In this document: piece by piece, positions 43,285 to 61,118 of the stretch | Layout: the number at the start of each line of letters is the position of its first letter | Numbering within the stretch: position 1 is the first letter of the stretch | NCBI GenBank assembly: GCA_029216955.1 | Contig: JANAVB010015600.1 | Span: forward strand, 38,945,274-39,009,273 | DNA length: 64,000 bases | DNA from: Iris pallida | Lineage: Eukaryota > Streptophyta > Magnoliopsida > Asparagales > Iridaceae | Direction: 5' to 3' | Position numbers and translations under genes: made by a program | The notes under the pieces: model-generated | Told to the model about the DNA's origin: nothing | Database searches by the model: none | The model's input: only the letters and a program-made list of their open reading frames with translations

Positions 43285-44011
43285 AGAGCTTATGACTGGC
43301 GGAAGAGAATTAATAAACTTAATGGCATTCTCATCATGAATTACGAACGTAATATGGTTGAATGCAGAGAGATAACCATGAAACAAACACATGGTTGCAT
43401 ATCGACATTTCCATTCAGTGGAAACTCAGAATGGGGATAAACTGGATTATCCATAGTAGGGGCGCCGGCGTCGGCGTCGAAAAAGGCGAAGAAGACCAGC
43501 AGCTCAAAGGAAGAAAAGTTGGGTGATGGGGGTTATATGGAGGTGAAGGAAGGAGACAACGGTATAAAAAAAAAATTGCTCACACGAAAGGGATTCGCAA
43601 ACATGGAAATAGCACCTGCCAAGTTTGCTCACACGAAAGGGATTCGCAAACATCTGCCAAATAACTCTGCTCTGCCAATATTTTAATATTTACTCTTCCT
43701 TCGGTACAAGGTTCCGAAGTTGATTATTACAATTTTTTTTTTTAAGATATTCGATGATACCAAAATTGAGTTAATAGACAGTGCATCCTAAAAATAGGAC
43801 AATAATTTAAAATTTTAAAAATTAGCACACCAAAAGATATTTTTATCCTAATATAGATATTGTTTAATAGCTTAAAATATATGTAAAGGATATTTGTATT
43901 TTTTCCATCAACAGTTGTTAACCTTAATTTTAATGATAAGGATATTTGTATTATTGCAAACTGTAAATAACTCATGTGGTAAATAAATTTTTGCTCAATG
44001 ATGTCGTCCAA
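43285..44011. other. intergenic region with a possible exon fragment and a direct repeat
   Basis: After the F-box homology ends, a Lys/Ser-rich open stretch at 43458-43560 reads GAPASASKKAKKTSSSKEEK in the plus direction and may be a relic exon; no family recognised. A 29-bp repeat TTGCTCACACGAAAGGGATT.. occurs at 43576-43604 and 43625-43653. The rest is AT-rich. Confidence 0.4.
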
Positions 44012-44866
44012 TTAATGAGTTGGCCGCCCAAAACAATTTTGGGACTCGGCACCATCATCGTGATGTCAAGAAAATTTATTTTCTCACCGGTAAATAAATT
44101 TAATTCCTTATATACAATTTTTTTTTCCAAATATTAGATATTTGTTTAAATCTATTATTAGAAAATCATCCTACTAAGATAAAATTAAAAAATATATAAT
44201 TTTAAATTATTAGATATTTCTTTAAATTTTTTTTCTTCCAAATATTAGATATTTGTTTAAATCTATTATTTGAAATCATAGATAATTTTTTCAAATAAAA
44301 TTTAAAACATCTTTACAGATAAAGTTCTTAGATATTCTTTCAAATATAATATAAGGAAAAAAAAACCTTAGACATAAGTTTGAAAATTAATTTAAATTAT
44401 GAAAAAACAATATTGGTATAAAAGATGTGAGAATAATTTTAATGAAAGATTAAAAAACATACTACTAATTTAGAATATCATAACTTTGAAAAATAGATTC
44501 GAGATAAAAGATAGATAAAATTGGTAACAATTTGAATTTATATCGAGTTAAATCTAAGTTAGATTGACAAAACTTTTAATTATAAAATAATAACTATATA
44601 AAAATAAAATATAAAAGATTATTTTTGGTTTGGAAACATAATTTTAAATTATTTTTTGAGCTTATCTCCAAAATATTTTCAAATATTAGATTTAAACAAA
44701 TATCTAAAATTTGAATAAAAAATTAAGATAAATTGTATACAAGATCAACTATGAGAAAAGAAACTCTCTTGCTAGGGGACATCACAGATGGCGGCGAGTC
44801 TTAAAATTGTTTGGGCGAGTCACAAAATTGTTTGGGCGGCATCTATGGTGGCACCAACTCATTAAA
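44012..44866. mobile_element. long-inverted-repeat element, non-autonomous (Mutator-like?)
   Basis: The outer parts are imperfect inverted repeats of roughly 150 bp. The left has TTAATGAGTTGG..CCGCCCAAAACAATTTTG..GACTCG; the right has CGAGTCACAAAATTGTTTGG..CCAACTCATTAA. Further in, the left ATACAATTT..AAATATTAGATATTTG matches right-arm sequence in reverse. The interior is AT-rich without genes. No clear target duplication is found, so the class is uncertain. Confidence 0.5.
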
Positions 44867-45139
44867 ATAATCAGAGCAAATGTCGATCGTAAGAAATTAT
44901 TATATGCAAATTTTCGGTAATTAGGTCAATTGTCGAAAGAATATCTTCTTCTTTTTCGGCGTCTATGGAGAGATTTGAAATTTTCCATCGATTAGGTCAA
45001 TTGTGGAGAGAAGATCTTCTTCTTTTTTTTCCATAAGAGTTAGCATCGTTTTTTTGAAAGGAGAACGAAACTTTTTATTCCTAACAAATTTTTTTCTTAA
45101 AAAAAATAAAAAATTAGGTTTCTGTCAACTGTTCTCCAT

Positions 45140-45840
45140 CATTCTCCGTTATTTTAACACGGAGAATTGATCCTCCGTGATTTTAATACGAAAATGGTCA
45201 ATATTCTCCGTGATTTTAAGAATGGAGAATGGTCATTCGCCGTGATTTCTAATACGGAGAATGACGATTCTCCGTGTAAAAACCACGGAGAATGGTCATT
45301 CTCCGTTATTCTCCGTCATTTTAACACAGAAAATGACCATTTCCCGTGGTTTTAACACGGAGAATGGTCATTCTCCATGTTATAACCACGAAGAATTCTT
45401 AAAATCACGGAGAATGACCATTTTTCGTTATTTTAACACGGAGAATGGCAATTCTCCATGGTTTTAACACGGAGAATGACCATTCTCCGTAATTTTAACA
45501 CGGAGAATGATCATTCTCTGTGATTTTAATACAGGGAATGGTCATTCTTCGTGATTTTAAGAACGAAGAATGGTCATTTTTTTCGTGATTTCTAATACGG
45601 ATAATGACCATTCTCCGTGTTAAAACCACGGAGAATGGCTACTCTTCGTGTTAAAATGACGGAGAATGGACATTCTCCGTCATTTTTAGCATGGAGAATG
45701 GTCATTCTCTGTCATTTTAACACGGAGAATGGTCATTCTCCTGCATTTTAACAAGGAGAATGGCCATTTTTCGTGATATTAACACGAAGAATTGCCATTA
45801 TTCGTGATATAACCACGGAGAATGGTCATTCTCCTGCATT
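45140..45840. repeat. array of palindromic CACGGAGAATGGTCATTCTCCGTG-like repeats
   Basis: About 700 bp consist of imperfect units of 30-40 bp: an ACGGAGAATGGTCATTCTCC palindrome joined by GTGATTTTAA or ATTTTAACAC linkers, in mixed orientation. Roughly two dozen half-sites are visible. Open frames crossing it are repeat artefacts. Confidence 0.85.
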
Positions 45841-46418
45841 TTATGGCCAATTGAAATTTTCGAGGGCTATAACTTTTGACTGGGAGGTCAAAACGAGGTC
45901 CGGTTTGTTGCAAAATGAGCGTATTTCCGAGGAGCCTGAGATAAACGATTTCGTCGTTTGTCGGCCTTCCAAAATTTTATAATCGCAAAAAAAAATGATA
46001 TTTGGACTTCCATTTTAATAGTTTTACCGTTTGTAGGCCTTTCCGAAATTTTTCGACGAGTTTTTGAAGGAAGGTTTGAAGATTTTGGAGGAGAAAACCT
46101 AGATTCGAAACTGAGCGGCGTATGGAAGAAGATGAAGTATCGAAACGTTTTTTTTTTTGAAAAGTAGGGTTCGGGGTGTTTTCAATAAATTAGAAGGGCA
46201 AAAAGGTCATTCAGAACCCCCTTTATATATTTTTTGCTAATTCTGGGCACCCGATGAAATGTTATTTTGTGGTGGATTTTACATAAAACTTTTACAATTT
46301 TTGGGCATTTCATAAATTTTTCCAATTTGTAATCGTGATTACATTACTTTCAGAAAATAATTGTCCAACCAAATATCATAATTAGGATTACAACGTAATA
46401 CCAATTACATTACATTAA
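45841..46418. other. unassigned sequence between repeats
   Basis: No gene is supported. It is GC-moderate at 45850-46110, then AT-rich. Bases 46340-46416 (TTGTCCAACCAAATAT..CCAATTACATTACA) resemble 48338-48390 inside the next element, so this is probably an older copy of the same repeat family. Confidence 0.4.
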
Positions 46419-48449
46419 GGTTGTGTTTGGTTCATTGTAATGTAATCGTAATCGTAATGGAATTGGATTTGTAATGTAATTGAGTTTGTAATGTAATGGA
46501 ATTACAATTACATTACTATGTTTGGTTGAAGCATGTAATCAAACCATGTAATGTAATGTCAATTGCATTCATATGTTTGGTTTACATGTAATGTAATTAA
46601 GTTTCTAATTTAATATTTTTTTAAATACAACATAAAATTAAAAAAGTGGATCACTATTTTTTTTAAAAATTTAAAAAGAAAAAAACTAAAAATAAATAAT
46701 AAATAAATAAGGGGAAAATGGTTTGTTTTCTGCTAAAAAAAGATCAAAAACGAAAAAAATGCCAAAAAATAAAAAATACAAAAAATGACAAACGAAGAAA
46801 AACAGAAGGAAAAAAAACCAAAAATGAAAAAAGCGATAGAAAAAGAAAAAACGACAAAAAAAAAAAATGTGAAAACCATAAAAAGTGACCAATAATGATA
46901 AAAAAAAATTGACCTAAAAAATTGACAAAAAACAACAATAAATGAAAGGAAAAAAAAAGGCAAAAAAACGACCAAAAACAAAAAAGGGCAAAAAATGAAC
47001 AAAAAACGACCAAAAACGACAAAAAAAGAAGAAAAAAATGACAAAAAAATGATAAAAAATAGCAAAAAAAAGATAAAAAGGAACAGAAATGACAAAAAAC
47101 GAAAATACGAAAAAAAGACCAAAAACAAGAGGAAATTAAAACGAGCAAAAAACGACAAAAAGATTAAAAAAACTTGCAAAAAAAATCCAAAAACGACAAA
47201 AAGGGAACAAAAATGACAAAAACAATAAACAAAAGAAAAAAAACGAGCATAAACAACAAAAAAGTGAAAAAAGATCCCAAAAAAAGAAAAAAAAAGGATA
47301 AAAAAAGCGACAAAAAACGTGCAAAATCGACCGAAAACGATAGAAGACGATAAAAACGTGAAAAATGGTCAAAGACGTACAAGATCGACAAAACAAAAAT
47401 CGATTAACATGCAGAAATGGCAAAAAATGTGCAAAATCGACAAAAAGATAAAAAACGTAAAAAATTGACCAAAAACGATAAAAAAAAAAAAGCGTGCAAA
47501 AAGGCAAAAGACGTGCAAATAAAGCAAAACAAATAAAAAAAGTGCAAAACCGACAAAAAATGTACAAAATCGACAAAAAAGATTTAAAGTGCAAAAAACG
47601 ATAAAAGATGGCCAAGAATGTGCAAAAGCGACAAAAATGGCCAAGAATGTACAAAAACGACCAAAATTCGAAAAAAAAAACCGGCCCAAAACAAGCAAAA
47701 ACGACAAAAAATGAACAAAAATAAAAATATAAAAAAAAGACAAAAAACAACCAAAAACTAAAAAAAGAGACAAAAATCGAACAAAAACGAAAAAAAAAAA
47801 AGGGCAAAACCAAAAAAAAAAACGACAAAAACGACAAAATACAAACAAAAACAACCAAAAATGAAAAAAAAAGAACAAAAACGACAAAAACGATAAAAAA
47901 AACAAAAAACGAACAAAAATGACAAAAAACGAACAAAAATAATAAAAAGGACAAAAACGACAAAAAAAACAAACAAAAACAACAAAAAACGAACAAAAAT
48001 GACAAAAAACGAACAAAAACGACAAAAAACGACAAAAAAGACCAAAAACAAACAAAAACAACAAAAAATGACCAAAAACGAAAAAAAAATGACAAAAACG
48101 AACAAAACGACAAAAAAACGACAAAAAAACGAACAAAAACGACAAAAAAGACAAAAAACAAATAAAAACAACAAAAAATGACCAAAAAGGCCAAATTATA
48201 ACATACCAACCTTCCACTTAAGTTGTAATGTAATTGCGATTACATAGGTTTTATGATGTAATTGAGTTTAGAAGAAACTGATGTAATGTAATCAAACTTG
48301 TAATCGCGATTACATTACATCTATTTTTTTTTTTTTGTCCAACCAAACACCCGAGTTAGATTGACAACGTAATGCCAATTACATTACGTTGTCCAATCCT
48401 GCAAACCAAACGGCCCTAAGTTGTTAATTCCGGTAAACCAAACGCACCC
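46419..48449. mobile_element. Tourist/PIF-Harbinger-like non-autonomous element
   Basis: Left end GGTTGTGTTTGGTT and right end AACCAAACGCACCC are inverted repeats (12 of 14), flanked by TAA (46416-46418, 48450-48452). A TAA/TTA target and a G-rich TIR with GTTTGGTT fit PIF/Harbinger elements. A second possible right end (AACCAAACGGCCC then TAA) lies at 48416. Subterminal sequence is rich in GTAATGTAATC / GATTACATTAC words on both sides. The interior (46655-48190) is low-complexity A-rich DNA with no transposase. Confidence 0.5.
46655..48190. repeat. 1.5-kb T-depleted A-rich low-complexity tract
   Basis: On the plus strand it is almost entirely A, C and G in degenerate units such as AAAAACGACAAAAAACGAAC; T is rare except in AAAAATG. 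Minus-strand open frames up to 357 residues (Phe/Leu/Ser/Val/Cys-rich) are by-products of the missing stop triplets and are not genes. Confidence 0.9.
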
Positions 48450-48530
48450 TAATTCTATTGTGAAACCAAGCCTTATTTCATAGTTTGTAAACCCATAAAA
48501 ACAAAATAGTCATATGTTGAGAATTGTATT

Positions 48531-48714
48531 TGGGCCGCCAACCCAAACCTACAGTTCCGGCCCAAACTCACTACTCACAGCCCAAATTCATGTTATATAT
48601 TGCCTACAGACTAACCCAAATGAACCCCTCCAAACCCTAGCTCCACATTTCTGTCATCTTCCCTGCGGCGGCTAGGTTTCTCGTCTCTCTCAAACCCTAA
48701 TTCCAGCAGTAATC
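48531..48714 (+). promoter_or_regulatory. RPS15 promoter and 5' leader
   Basis: Site II-type elements: TGGGCC (48531-48536), GGCCCA (48559-48564), AGCCCA (48579-48584). A TATA-like TATATAT is at 48594-48600. Telo-box-like words AAACCCTAG (48632-48640) and AAACCCTAA (48692-48700) follow. Site II plus telo box is the usual signature of plant ribosomal protein promoters, linking expression to growing cells (established knowledge). Transcription probably starts near 48620-48640. Confidence 0.7.
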
Positions 48715-53873
<5,159 letters not shown>

Positions 53874-54390
53874 AGTTTCCCAAAGCTATGGTTTATAGTT
53901 TTGGCAGCTGAGTTCAGTTACATGCTTTAGGGTCTCTACTATGATCCTGAAACTTATCTCCAAATACTTGGTAATTTTGTTTCCGTGGTTTAGTTCGATG
54001 CTTTGCTCAATTATTTTGTCTCTGGTATTAGTCGACTTTAGTAATTTTAAACCGAGCAACTTATGTTTTAATCCTGTATTCATGACTACTTGATATTGCC
54101 AGTGAAGCTGAGTTGTGTGTTTATTGTCATTGATTATGCTTGTTGCCAAGTTATTTTTTGACCAATCAATATATTGCAACACTAATTACCGTAGTAATGC
54201 AGTTGTGTTTCATTAGTAGGTAGCAGCTGCAATCTCGTCGTGCAGTGACTTTCATTTGAAATCACTTGTGAAGTTACAAGTGTATTTTACAAGAGGAAAA
54301 GAGAGGGCAGTCACAGACGGTTGTTATTTTCCTCAGTTTGAAGAGCTAGATGTAGGCATTATTTGGTTTTGGACAGTGCCTTCTCTTTTC
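53874..54390 (+). other. RPS15 3' untranslated/flanking region
   Basis: The 3' UTR follows the stop for an unknown distance. No clear AATAAA is present; the T-rich stretch and CAATCAATATATTGC near 54165-54180 are candidates for the end. No other gene is seen. Confidence 0.5.
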
Positions 54391-54398
54391 CTCTGTGG

Positions 54399-54813
54399 TA
54401 AGGCTGCAAACGAGCCGAGCCAAGCTTTTGTAAGCTTGAGCTTGGCTTGACTAGAATTATTCGAGCTTGATAAGTTTTTTATTTTGAAGCTTGAGTTTGG
54501 CTTGAGCTTGATAAGTTTTTTTTATTTTGAAGCTTGAGTTTGGCTTGAGCTTGTTTACATTAAGCTCGAGCTTGGCTTGGTTTGAGCTCGAGCTTGGCTT
54601 GATAAAGAAGCTTGATTCAAGCTTGATAAACAAGTTCGATAAGCTTGAAATCAAGCTTGTCACTCAACTTTAATTCAAATTCATTAAGCTTGATTTCAAG
54701 CTAGTTAAGTTTGAATTCAAATATCTGAAATATTAACAATTTATTTATAAAAATTAATTAAAAAGGTTCCTTAATATCACTTATTAAGAACATAAATATA
54801 TAATACACGCACC

Positions 54814-54876
<63 letters not shown>

Positions 54877-55098
54877 CGAACAAACGAGCTTCTAAACGAG
54901 TCAGCTCGCAAGCTTATACACGAGCCAGCTCGCGAGCTCAATTGAGCCGAGTACTTCTAAGTATGAGCTTGGCTCGTTTATTAAACGAGCTCAAAAATAA
55001 AGTTTGAGCTCAGCTTGTTTACTAAACGAACCGAGCTCAAACGAGCTTTTATCGAGCCGAGCTTCGAGCAGCTCGCGAACGACTTGGCTCATTTGCAG
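54399..55098. mobile_element. hAT-like non-autonomous element, 700 bp
   Basis: It is flanked by the 8-bp duplication CTCTGTGG (54391-54398, 55099-55106), the size typical of hAT. Ends: GCTGCAAACGAGCCGAGCC on the left and GGCTCATTTGCAG on the right (inverted). The interior is low-complexity GAGCTTGGCTCGAGCTTGAT-like words in both orientations plus a long (AT)n run. No ORF. Confidence 0.75.
54817..54874. repeat. (AT)n microsatellite
   Basis: It is about 28 uninterrupted AT dinucleotides inside the hAT-like element, following CACGCACCCAC. Confidence 0.95.
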
Positions 55099-55106
55099 CT
55101 CTGTGG

Positions 55107-56579
55107 CATTGCGAATAAAATCCTTTTATCGTCTCTAGTAATCAAACATATATTACATATACATTATACTATAATATGTATAAAATTTTGGATATTCGGA
55201 TCCAATATCCGAAATTTGCAATTTAAAGTCGGATCGGATATTAACGGATTCAAATACCTTAAGATCTGAATTCGTATCCGAATAAAGATAATATCCCAAA
55301 AAATATTCGGATATCCGAATCCGATATTAAATTTTTTTGAATAATATCCAAAAGTTTGGATACAGAATCAAATCGGATTGGAATTTGAATTTTCAATTTT
55401 CGACTATGGTCTAGGTTGGATTTAGGAAGGCCAAACAGTCGAAAGCTTATTTTACGAAGGAAGCCTAATCCGCCCTTCCATCACTAACCATGGAACTTCT
55501 AAGCAAATAACATAAATTGGGAGTCATCTAAAAGTTAATATATATTTTAGGGATTGGTGTTAGAAAGGGGAAAAAAACTTAAAAGAGTTAAAAATGGCAT
55601 AGAACACAATTTCGTAGAGATTCGACAAGTTTTGTGCTTGCTATCACCTACCTAGCCTAACCCACCCCTCCTCTATCCTTGCTATCACCTACCTAGAGCC
55701 TAGCCCAACCCTCCTCCTCCTTGCTATCACCTACCTAGCCTAACCCAACCCTCCACCTTTATCCTAGCTCGAGATCAACACCACTGAAGATATAGGACAT
55801 AAGCACTAAAAACACCACTGTTTCCCCCAATTTCCATCTCTAGTTTGTCATGGAATTTAATCCAAACAAAAATAAAGTTTATAACAAAAAGAAGCTATCT
55901 AGCATGGAAGAGATTTATTACACTTCTTTTCCCAAATGATCATTTATTAGGATTATTTTACTAAATTATGTCACAAAATGATCAAAGCTTAGACCCCAGT
56001 ACACAAAAAAAAAGAGAGTCAATATTTAGAGATGCACAATGCAATAAATAAATAAAAAAATATAAAAAATGAAGCCATGGAAACTTTAAAGAGAGATGAA
56101 AGTTGTTTTGGTAATAATACAATTGATGCTAGACAAACATAGTTAAGCACTGTTCTCCAAGAATGTTCATTAGGATCTTCGACTGCTCGTAACAAAATCA
56201 ACTTCATAAAGTATATTATATATGATGATTTTTTTTTTTTTTTTCACATTTGGTGAGAGTGAACTATATTTTGACTATGCAAGTAGTATAGTAGATTCTT
56301 GTTTTTACAAAAGTTTCTAGATCTAGTACTAGAGAATAAGTTGTTAAAATATTTGAAAAAGAAAACTGACTTTGAAATAAAGTTATGAAACATTAATATT
56401 TTTTTTTAACTTCGGATATATGAACTAGTAAATAAAATTATATTTTTTTATATCACGACACGTTATTTAGATGTGAGATAGATTTTATAAAAAACGAATT
56501 TTTGTCTAATATCGTTGAAATTTCTGCATACTGAAAATGCAATATGTGGAGCCATGTTACAAGTTTACATAAATATGTA
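55107..56579. other. AT-rich intergenic region with short repeats
   Basis: No gene is seen. Bases 55190-55400 contain ATATTCGGATATCCGAAT-type palindromic words. Bases 55636-55770 hold three imperfect copies of CTTGCTATCACCTACCTAG.. (about 45-50 bp each). Confidence 0.6.
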
Positions 56580-56588
56580 TTTATAATA

Positions 56589-58547
56589 GGGTAAAATGCA
56601 TTTAAACCCTCCTTAGATGTGACGAAAACGCAATTAAAGACTCCCTGATCTGAAAAACCCAAAAGGTTACGAAAATGCTCAAATCACCCCCTAAGCTAAC
56701 TTTTCTGTTAACGGGAGTTAAAATGGGGTTGTATTGACCATTTTACCCCCTAGGCTATCTAATATTATCTTGTTAAAAACGGTTAGTTCTAAAATTATTT
56801 TGTTAAAAATGGTTAAGCAAAAATACTTGTTAAAAAGTGGATAAATATTAACAAAGGAAAAATGGTCTTTGCTAGTAAAATTATTTTTTAAAATTATTTT
56901 AATTAATATTAACTTGTTAAAAACGGTTAGTTTCGTCAAAAAAGTGAAAAAATATTATTTAAAATTATTTTTTCATAAATTATTTTTATTTAACAAATAT
57001 ATAAATATTTTTGGGAAAAACAAAACTGATAAATACAAAAAAAATCAATTCTTAAAAAATAGAAATGATGAAAAACTGGGAAAAAAAAATACCAAAAAAA
57101 AAACAAAAAAAAGTACTATTAAAATATGGAAAAAAAAATAAAAAATAGAAAAAATATTCCAAAAAACCAAAAAATGAGGATAAATCTTAAACAATGAAAA
57201 AAGAAAAAAAAAAAACAAAAACTATACAAATTTGAAAATAAAAGTCACTCTTAAAAAACTAGAAAAGATTATTGAAAAGATGAAAAAAAATATGAAATAA
57301 GAACTAAAAAAATGAAAACAAAAAACAAAATATTAAAAGATTATTAAAATAACCTCCCGTTCCTAAAAAGATAGAATTCTCATGCTTGACGTCATTTTCG
57401 AAAATAAATGTTTATAATCTAAATAGTAGGTTTTTATCTTAAATTTTTTCTGGAAAAAAAAATCTTTTAACAAATATCCGGTTAGTCCTGAACTATCCAT
57501 CCATTTAACTTAGGGCATGTTTTGTAAACCGTATTTGGAGCTAGATAACTGTAACTAATATTATATTATTTAATATTTTATAATAATTATAATCTTAATT
57601 AATAATTATATTCGTAGTTAATAATTTATTAATTACAATTTTATTATAATATTAATTAATAATAATTTAATCATAATTATAATTATAGTTAATAATTTGT
57701 ATATTATAATAATTTTAATTAATAATTTAGTAATCATCATTATAATCATCATTATAGTCTTACTTAATAATTTATTAGTCATGACTATTATCGTAATTAT
57801 TTATTTATTAATTCTAACTGAAATTGCAAATCTTGGTACAAATTTATTTTCATCACATGTATTACTTAAACAAATAACTTAAATATTACTAAACGTGTCA
57901 AAAATTCAAAAATAAATTGTTCTTCCATAATTTCTATTTGGACGTAATATTACTGTAACTAATATTAAATTTATTTTCAATGGGCTAATTAATCCACAAT
58001 AGCAATAAATTGTTCTTCCATAATTTCTATTTGGACATCTTGAGAAAAAAAAAAAGGAATAAGTAAAAAAAGCTTCAAACATTAAATGAGAGCAAATAAG
58101 TAAAAAAAAAAAAGGAATATAAAAAAAATTTGCAGTTGGATTTGAGATCTGTAGGTAAGAAAAAGCTTCAATACATTAAATGAGAGCAAATAAGTAAAAA
58201 AAAAAGGAATATAAAAAAAATTAAATATTATTTTTTCTTCCAACCAACCGGTCAAAAAATAGAAAATATAAAGCTTAGGTTTTATGTTTCAAACAAACAT
58301 TCTTATAGAGAGAATGAAAGAGAGCAGCAGCCACAATGTAACCATTAGCATTAGGGGTATTTTGGGAAGTGCACTTTTTTTTTAAATCCAAAATATGGGC
58401 TCTAATGGCTGTTCTAACGTCATTTTGACGGAAAGGGGCATTCCGAGCAAAAACGGTTTTGCGGGAGGTGTAAACTGCTTAAGTTTTCTAAAAGGTCTTA
58501 TTTTGCGAACGAGGCAACTCTAAGGAGGGTTTAAATGCACTTTACCC
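56589..58547. mobile_element. Mutator-like non-autonomous element, 1959 bp
   Basis: Terminal inverted repeats of 29 bp (56589-56617 and 58519-58547) begin GGGTAAAATGCATTTAAACC and differ at one position. They are flanked by a perfect 9-bp duplication TTTATAATA (56580-56588, 58548-58556). A 9-bp target duplication is the hallmark of Mutator-like elements. The interior is A-rich to AT-rich (57000-58240) with no transposase. Confidence 0.85.
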
Positions 58548-58556
58548 TTTATAATA

Positions 58557-61110
58557 TAATTTTTTCCAAGTTTTTTTTTTCATAATGCTAGTAATAATGT
58601 TTATTGTATCAATATTTTGGAATCCCAATTTCTGCATATATTAGAAGGATAAGAGTTTAAAATGCCATGTGCATAATATGGTTTGAAATTTAGGAGATTT
58701 ATCAAGGATGCAGCATATATAGATGGAATTGTACTTACTTATGTTGAAATCTTGTATTAAATATAAAGATATTATTACATATTATATTAATGTAAATCCA
58801 ATAGTGATTACCAATTAACTTTAAATGAATGGTTGGTTGCTACTTAATTTTTTTAGAATTTTTTTACAACATTATTTGTAATTTATTGAAAATCCTTTAG
58901 TTTTAACAACGATCATTAATATTTTTCATTAAACATGTTTCTGGTTTTGATTATGTTTCTAAAATGGAAGCAAAATTTCGAAAATATTGGTCTGATATAT
59001 CTCTTTTATAATGGTTGAGTCTGGTTTTAGATCCTAATATTAAATTCCATGGTGTATTTATATTTTTAGATGATTTTCATAACAATACGAACAATAATGT
59101 AAGAAGTTTAAAATAGATATTAAAGAATATTTAGATTTGCTCTAATTAGTTTATATGAATAAGAAATTATGTCGAACCAATATGGTTAAACCGTAGGTAG
59201 TAGTAGCTTTAATTTAATTTCTAGGTTATCCTATGCTAATAATCTATTACAAAGCAAGAAACAAAAAAATATTCTTTCCTCCCAATTCAAGAATTGTCCT
59301 TGTATTTAAACTCATATGATGAAAATGAGGACTCTGGATCATTTTTTTTGAATTTTAGAGTGATAAAAATAAACAAATTTTTTAATAATACACTTTCTTC
59401 TTTGGCACGTGATCTTTTAGTCACCCAGTGTCCACGGTAGCATCATAATTTTGTTTTTGTGCGAGTTCAAGAATGCTAAGCATGAAAAAAAGCATGATAC
59501 TACTAGATATTCTGAAAATGTATTTGCGTTCAAGACTGGATTCATGAGAAAAAACAGACCTACACTTAAGAGATAAAAGTGTCGACATTAATAAATTGGA
59601 CTTTCAATCTCTTAATACAGAGGACACTAGAGGAGATGAATAATGAAGCGGCAAAGTCTTAAAGAGTTATATCCATTTATCTAAAAAATCAAAGATACAA
59701 AAAAAGAAGAAGCTGGACATGAAAACATAAGACTAAAGATCAAATTGAAAATTAAATACTTCTACTCTCCAACTTTTCTAAAAATAAATAAAAAAATACA
59801 TTAAATTTCTTAAATAAATAAAATTAATAAGGTTTTTTTTATCTCTTCTATAATTATTTTTTTATATAGTCAGTCTAAACTCTAACAATTTTCGTTCTTT
59901 AAAATAATCGACCAAACAAGCCTCGGTCCGTACCTAAATTGGACTTAGTCCGGTCTAGCTCGGCCTGGCTCAGACCGAGTTCTGACCTGGCTGCATTTGG
60001 GATTTCGGCTAAAAGTCATGCTCGACCCAGATCGCTTCTTCTAATCGGGCTGGACTCAGCTGGCCCAGACACAATCAAACCCGGTCAACTATGTGCCAAG
60101 ACTAAACTGGTCCAACCCAGATAGATAAATAAATAAATAAATATTAATTTATGTCACGATCCTTTTTAGAATAATTGGATACGAGCACGTGACCAAGTCT
60201 AGCCTACGTCGTAGTGTTTAAAATAGAGGGTCTGAGAGGGGGTCTATTCTGAGCGGTGTATATGTCATCTAATAAAGTGTCACGATAGGCCAATAATTTT
60301 AAAGATGGGTATTTTCGACATAACATTAAGTGTTGATTAAAACAAAGAGGGTTTTTACTACTTGTGTATATGTCATCTAAAGAAGTGTGTCATGACAGGT
60401 CAATAATTTTAAAGATATTACTATTAGATGATATATGAATGGTTAACAATTTTGAGATCCGGTTTATAGATGAGTGTCGAAGGCACACAAATTTTAGTAT
60501 ATCACAAAACATGGTTATCTTTAATGACAAAAGATGAGAGAATAAAGAACTACTAGAATTAAAAGGTGAAAGTATATTCAACAAAATAAAATGTGTCACG
60601 ATTAAACGAAATAGTCTTCCAACAAGTGTATATGCAAAGACGGACCGACATACTGCATTGGGGGACTGCACCACTGGAAAAAAAATTCAAAATCTTTTCT
60701 AGAAAGTAGCAGTACTATTTAATAGTACTAATCCCCCAGTGAAAAAAATAAAAAACTTTTTCTAGAAAGTAGCAGTACTATTTAATAGTATTATTGTGAG
60801 ATTTGTAAGACTTTCAAATTAGCAGTGCTATGAAAAAAATGAAAAATAGTTGCTTAGTAGTATTAAAAATAATGTTGTAGTTAAACGCTTTCAAAATATA
60901 AAAATTCGTAGAGAACAATTATGAGATGCAATACTTTATTATGATAATAGTACTATTTAATATAATACTAATAGTATACCACAATTTTTTTGGAGGCGTT
61001 TCCTAACTCCATTATGATTGTACTCGTGGATCCACCATTGTGGATGTCATAATCTTAAAGAAATATCAAGATAAACCAATAATTTTAAAATTTTATTATT
61101 ATTATTATTA
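58557..61110. other. AT-rich intergenic region
   Basis: No gene is supported. A GC-richer island at 59935-60125 has GGTCTAGCTCGGCCTGG-like words. A direct repeat TGTATATGTCATCTAA..CAATAATTTTAAAGAT occurs at 60258-60308 and 60363-60416. A 63-bp-spaced repeat CTAGAAAGTAGCAGTACTAT.. occurs at 60699 and 60762. Confidence 0.55.
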
Positions 61111-61118
61111 TATATATG

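Noticed and set aside
47136..48209. Minus-strand open frame of 357 residues, Phe/Leu/Val/Ser/Cys-rich, looking like a membrane protein
   Set aside because: It lies in T-depleted low-complexity DNA where stop triplets cannot occur on that strand. Overlapping frames give the same biased composition and no domain is seen.
48333..48352. Alternative right end (CCAACCAAACACCCG) for the Tourist-like element
   Set aside because: No TAA or other matching target duplication follows; the end at 48449 has a better TIR match and a TAA.
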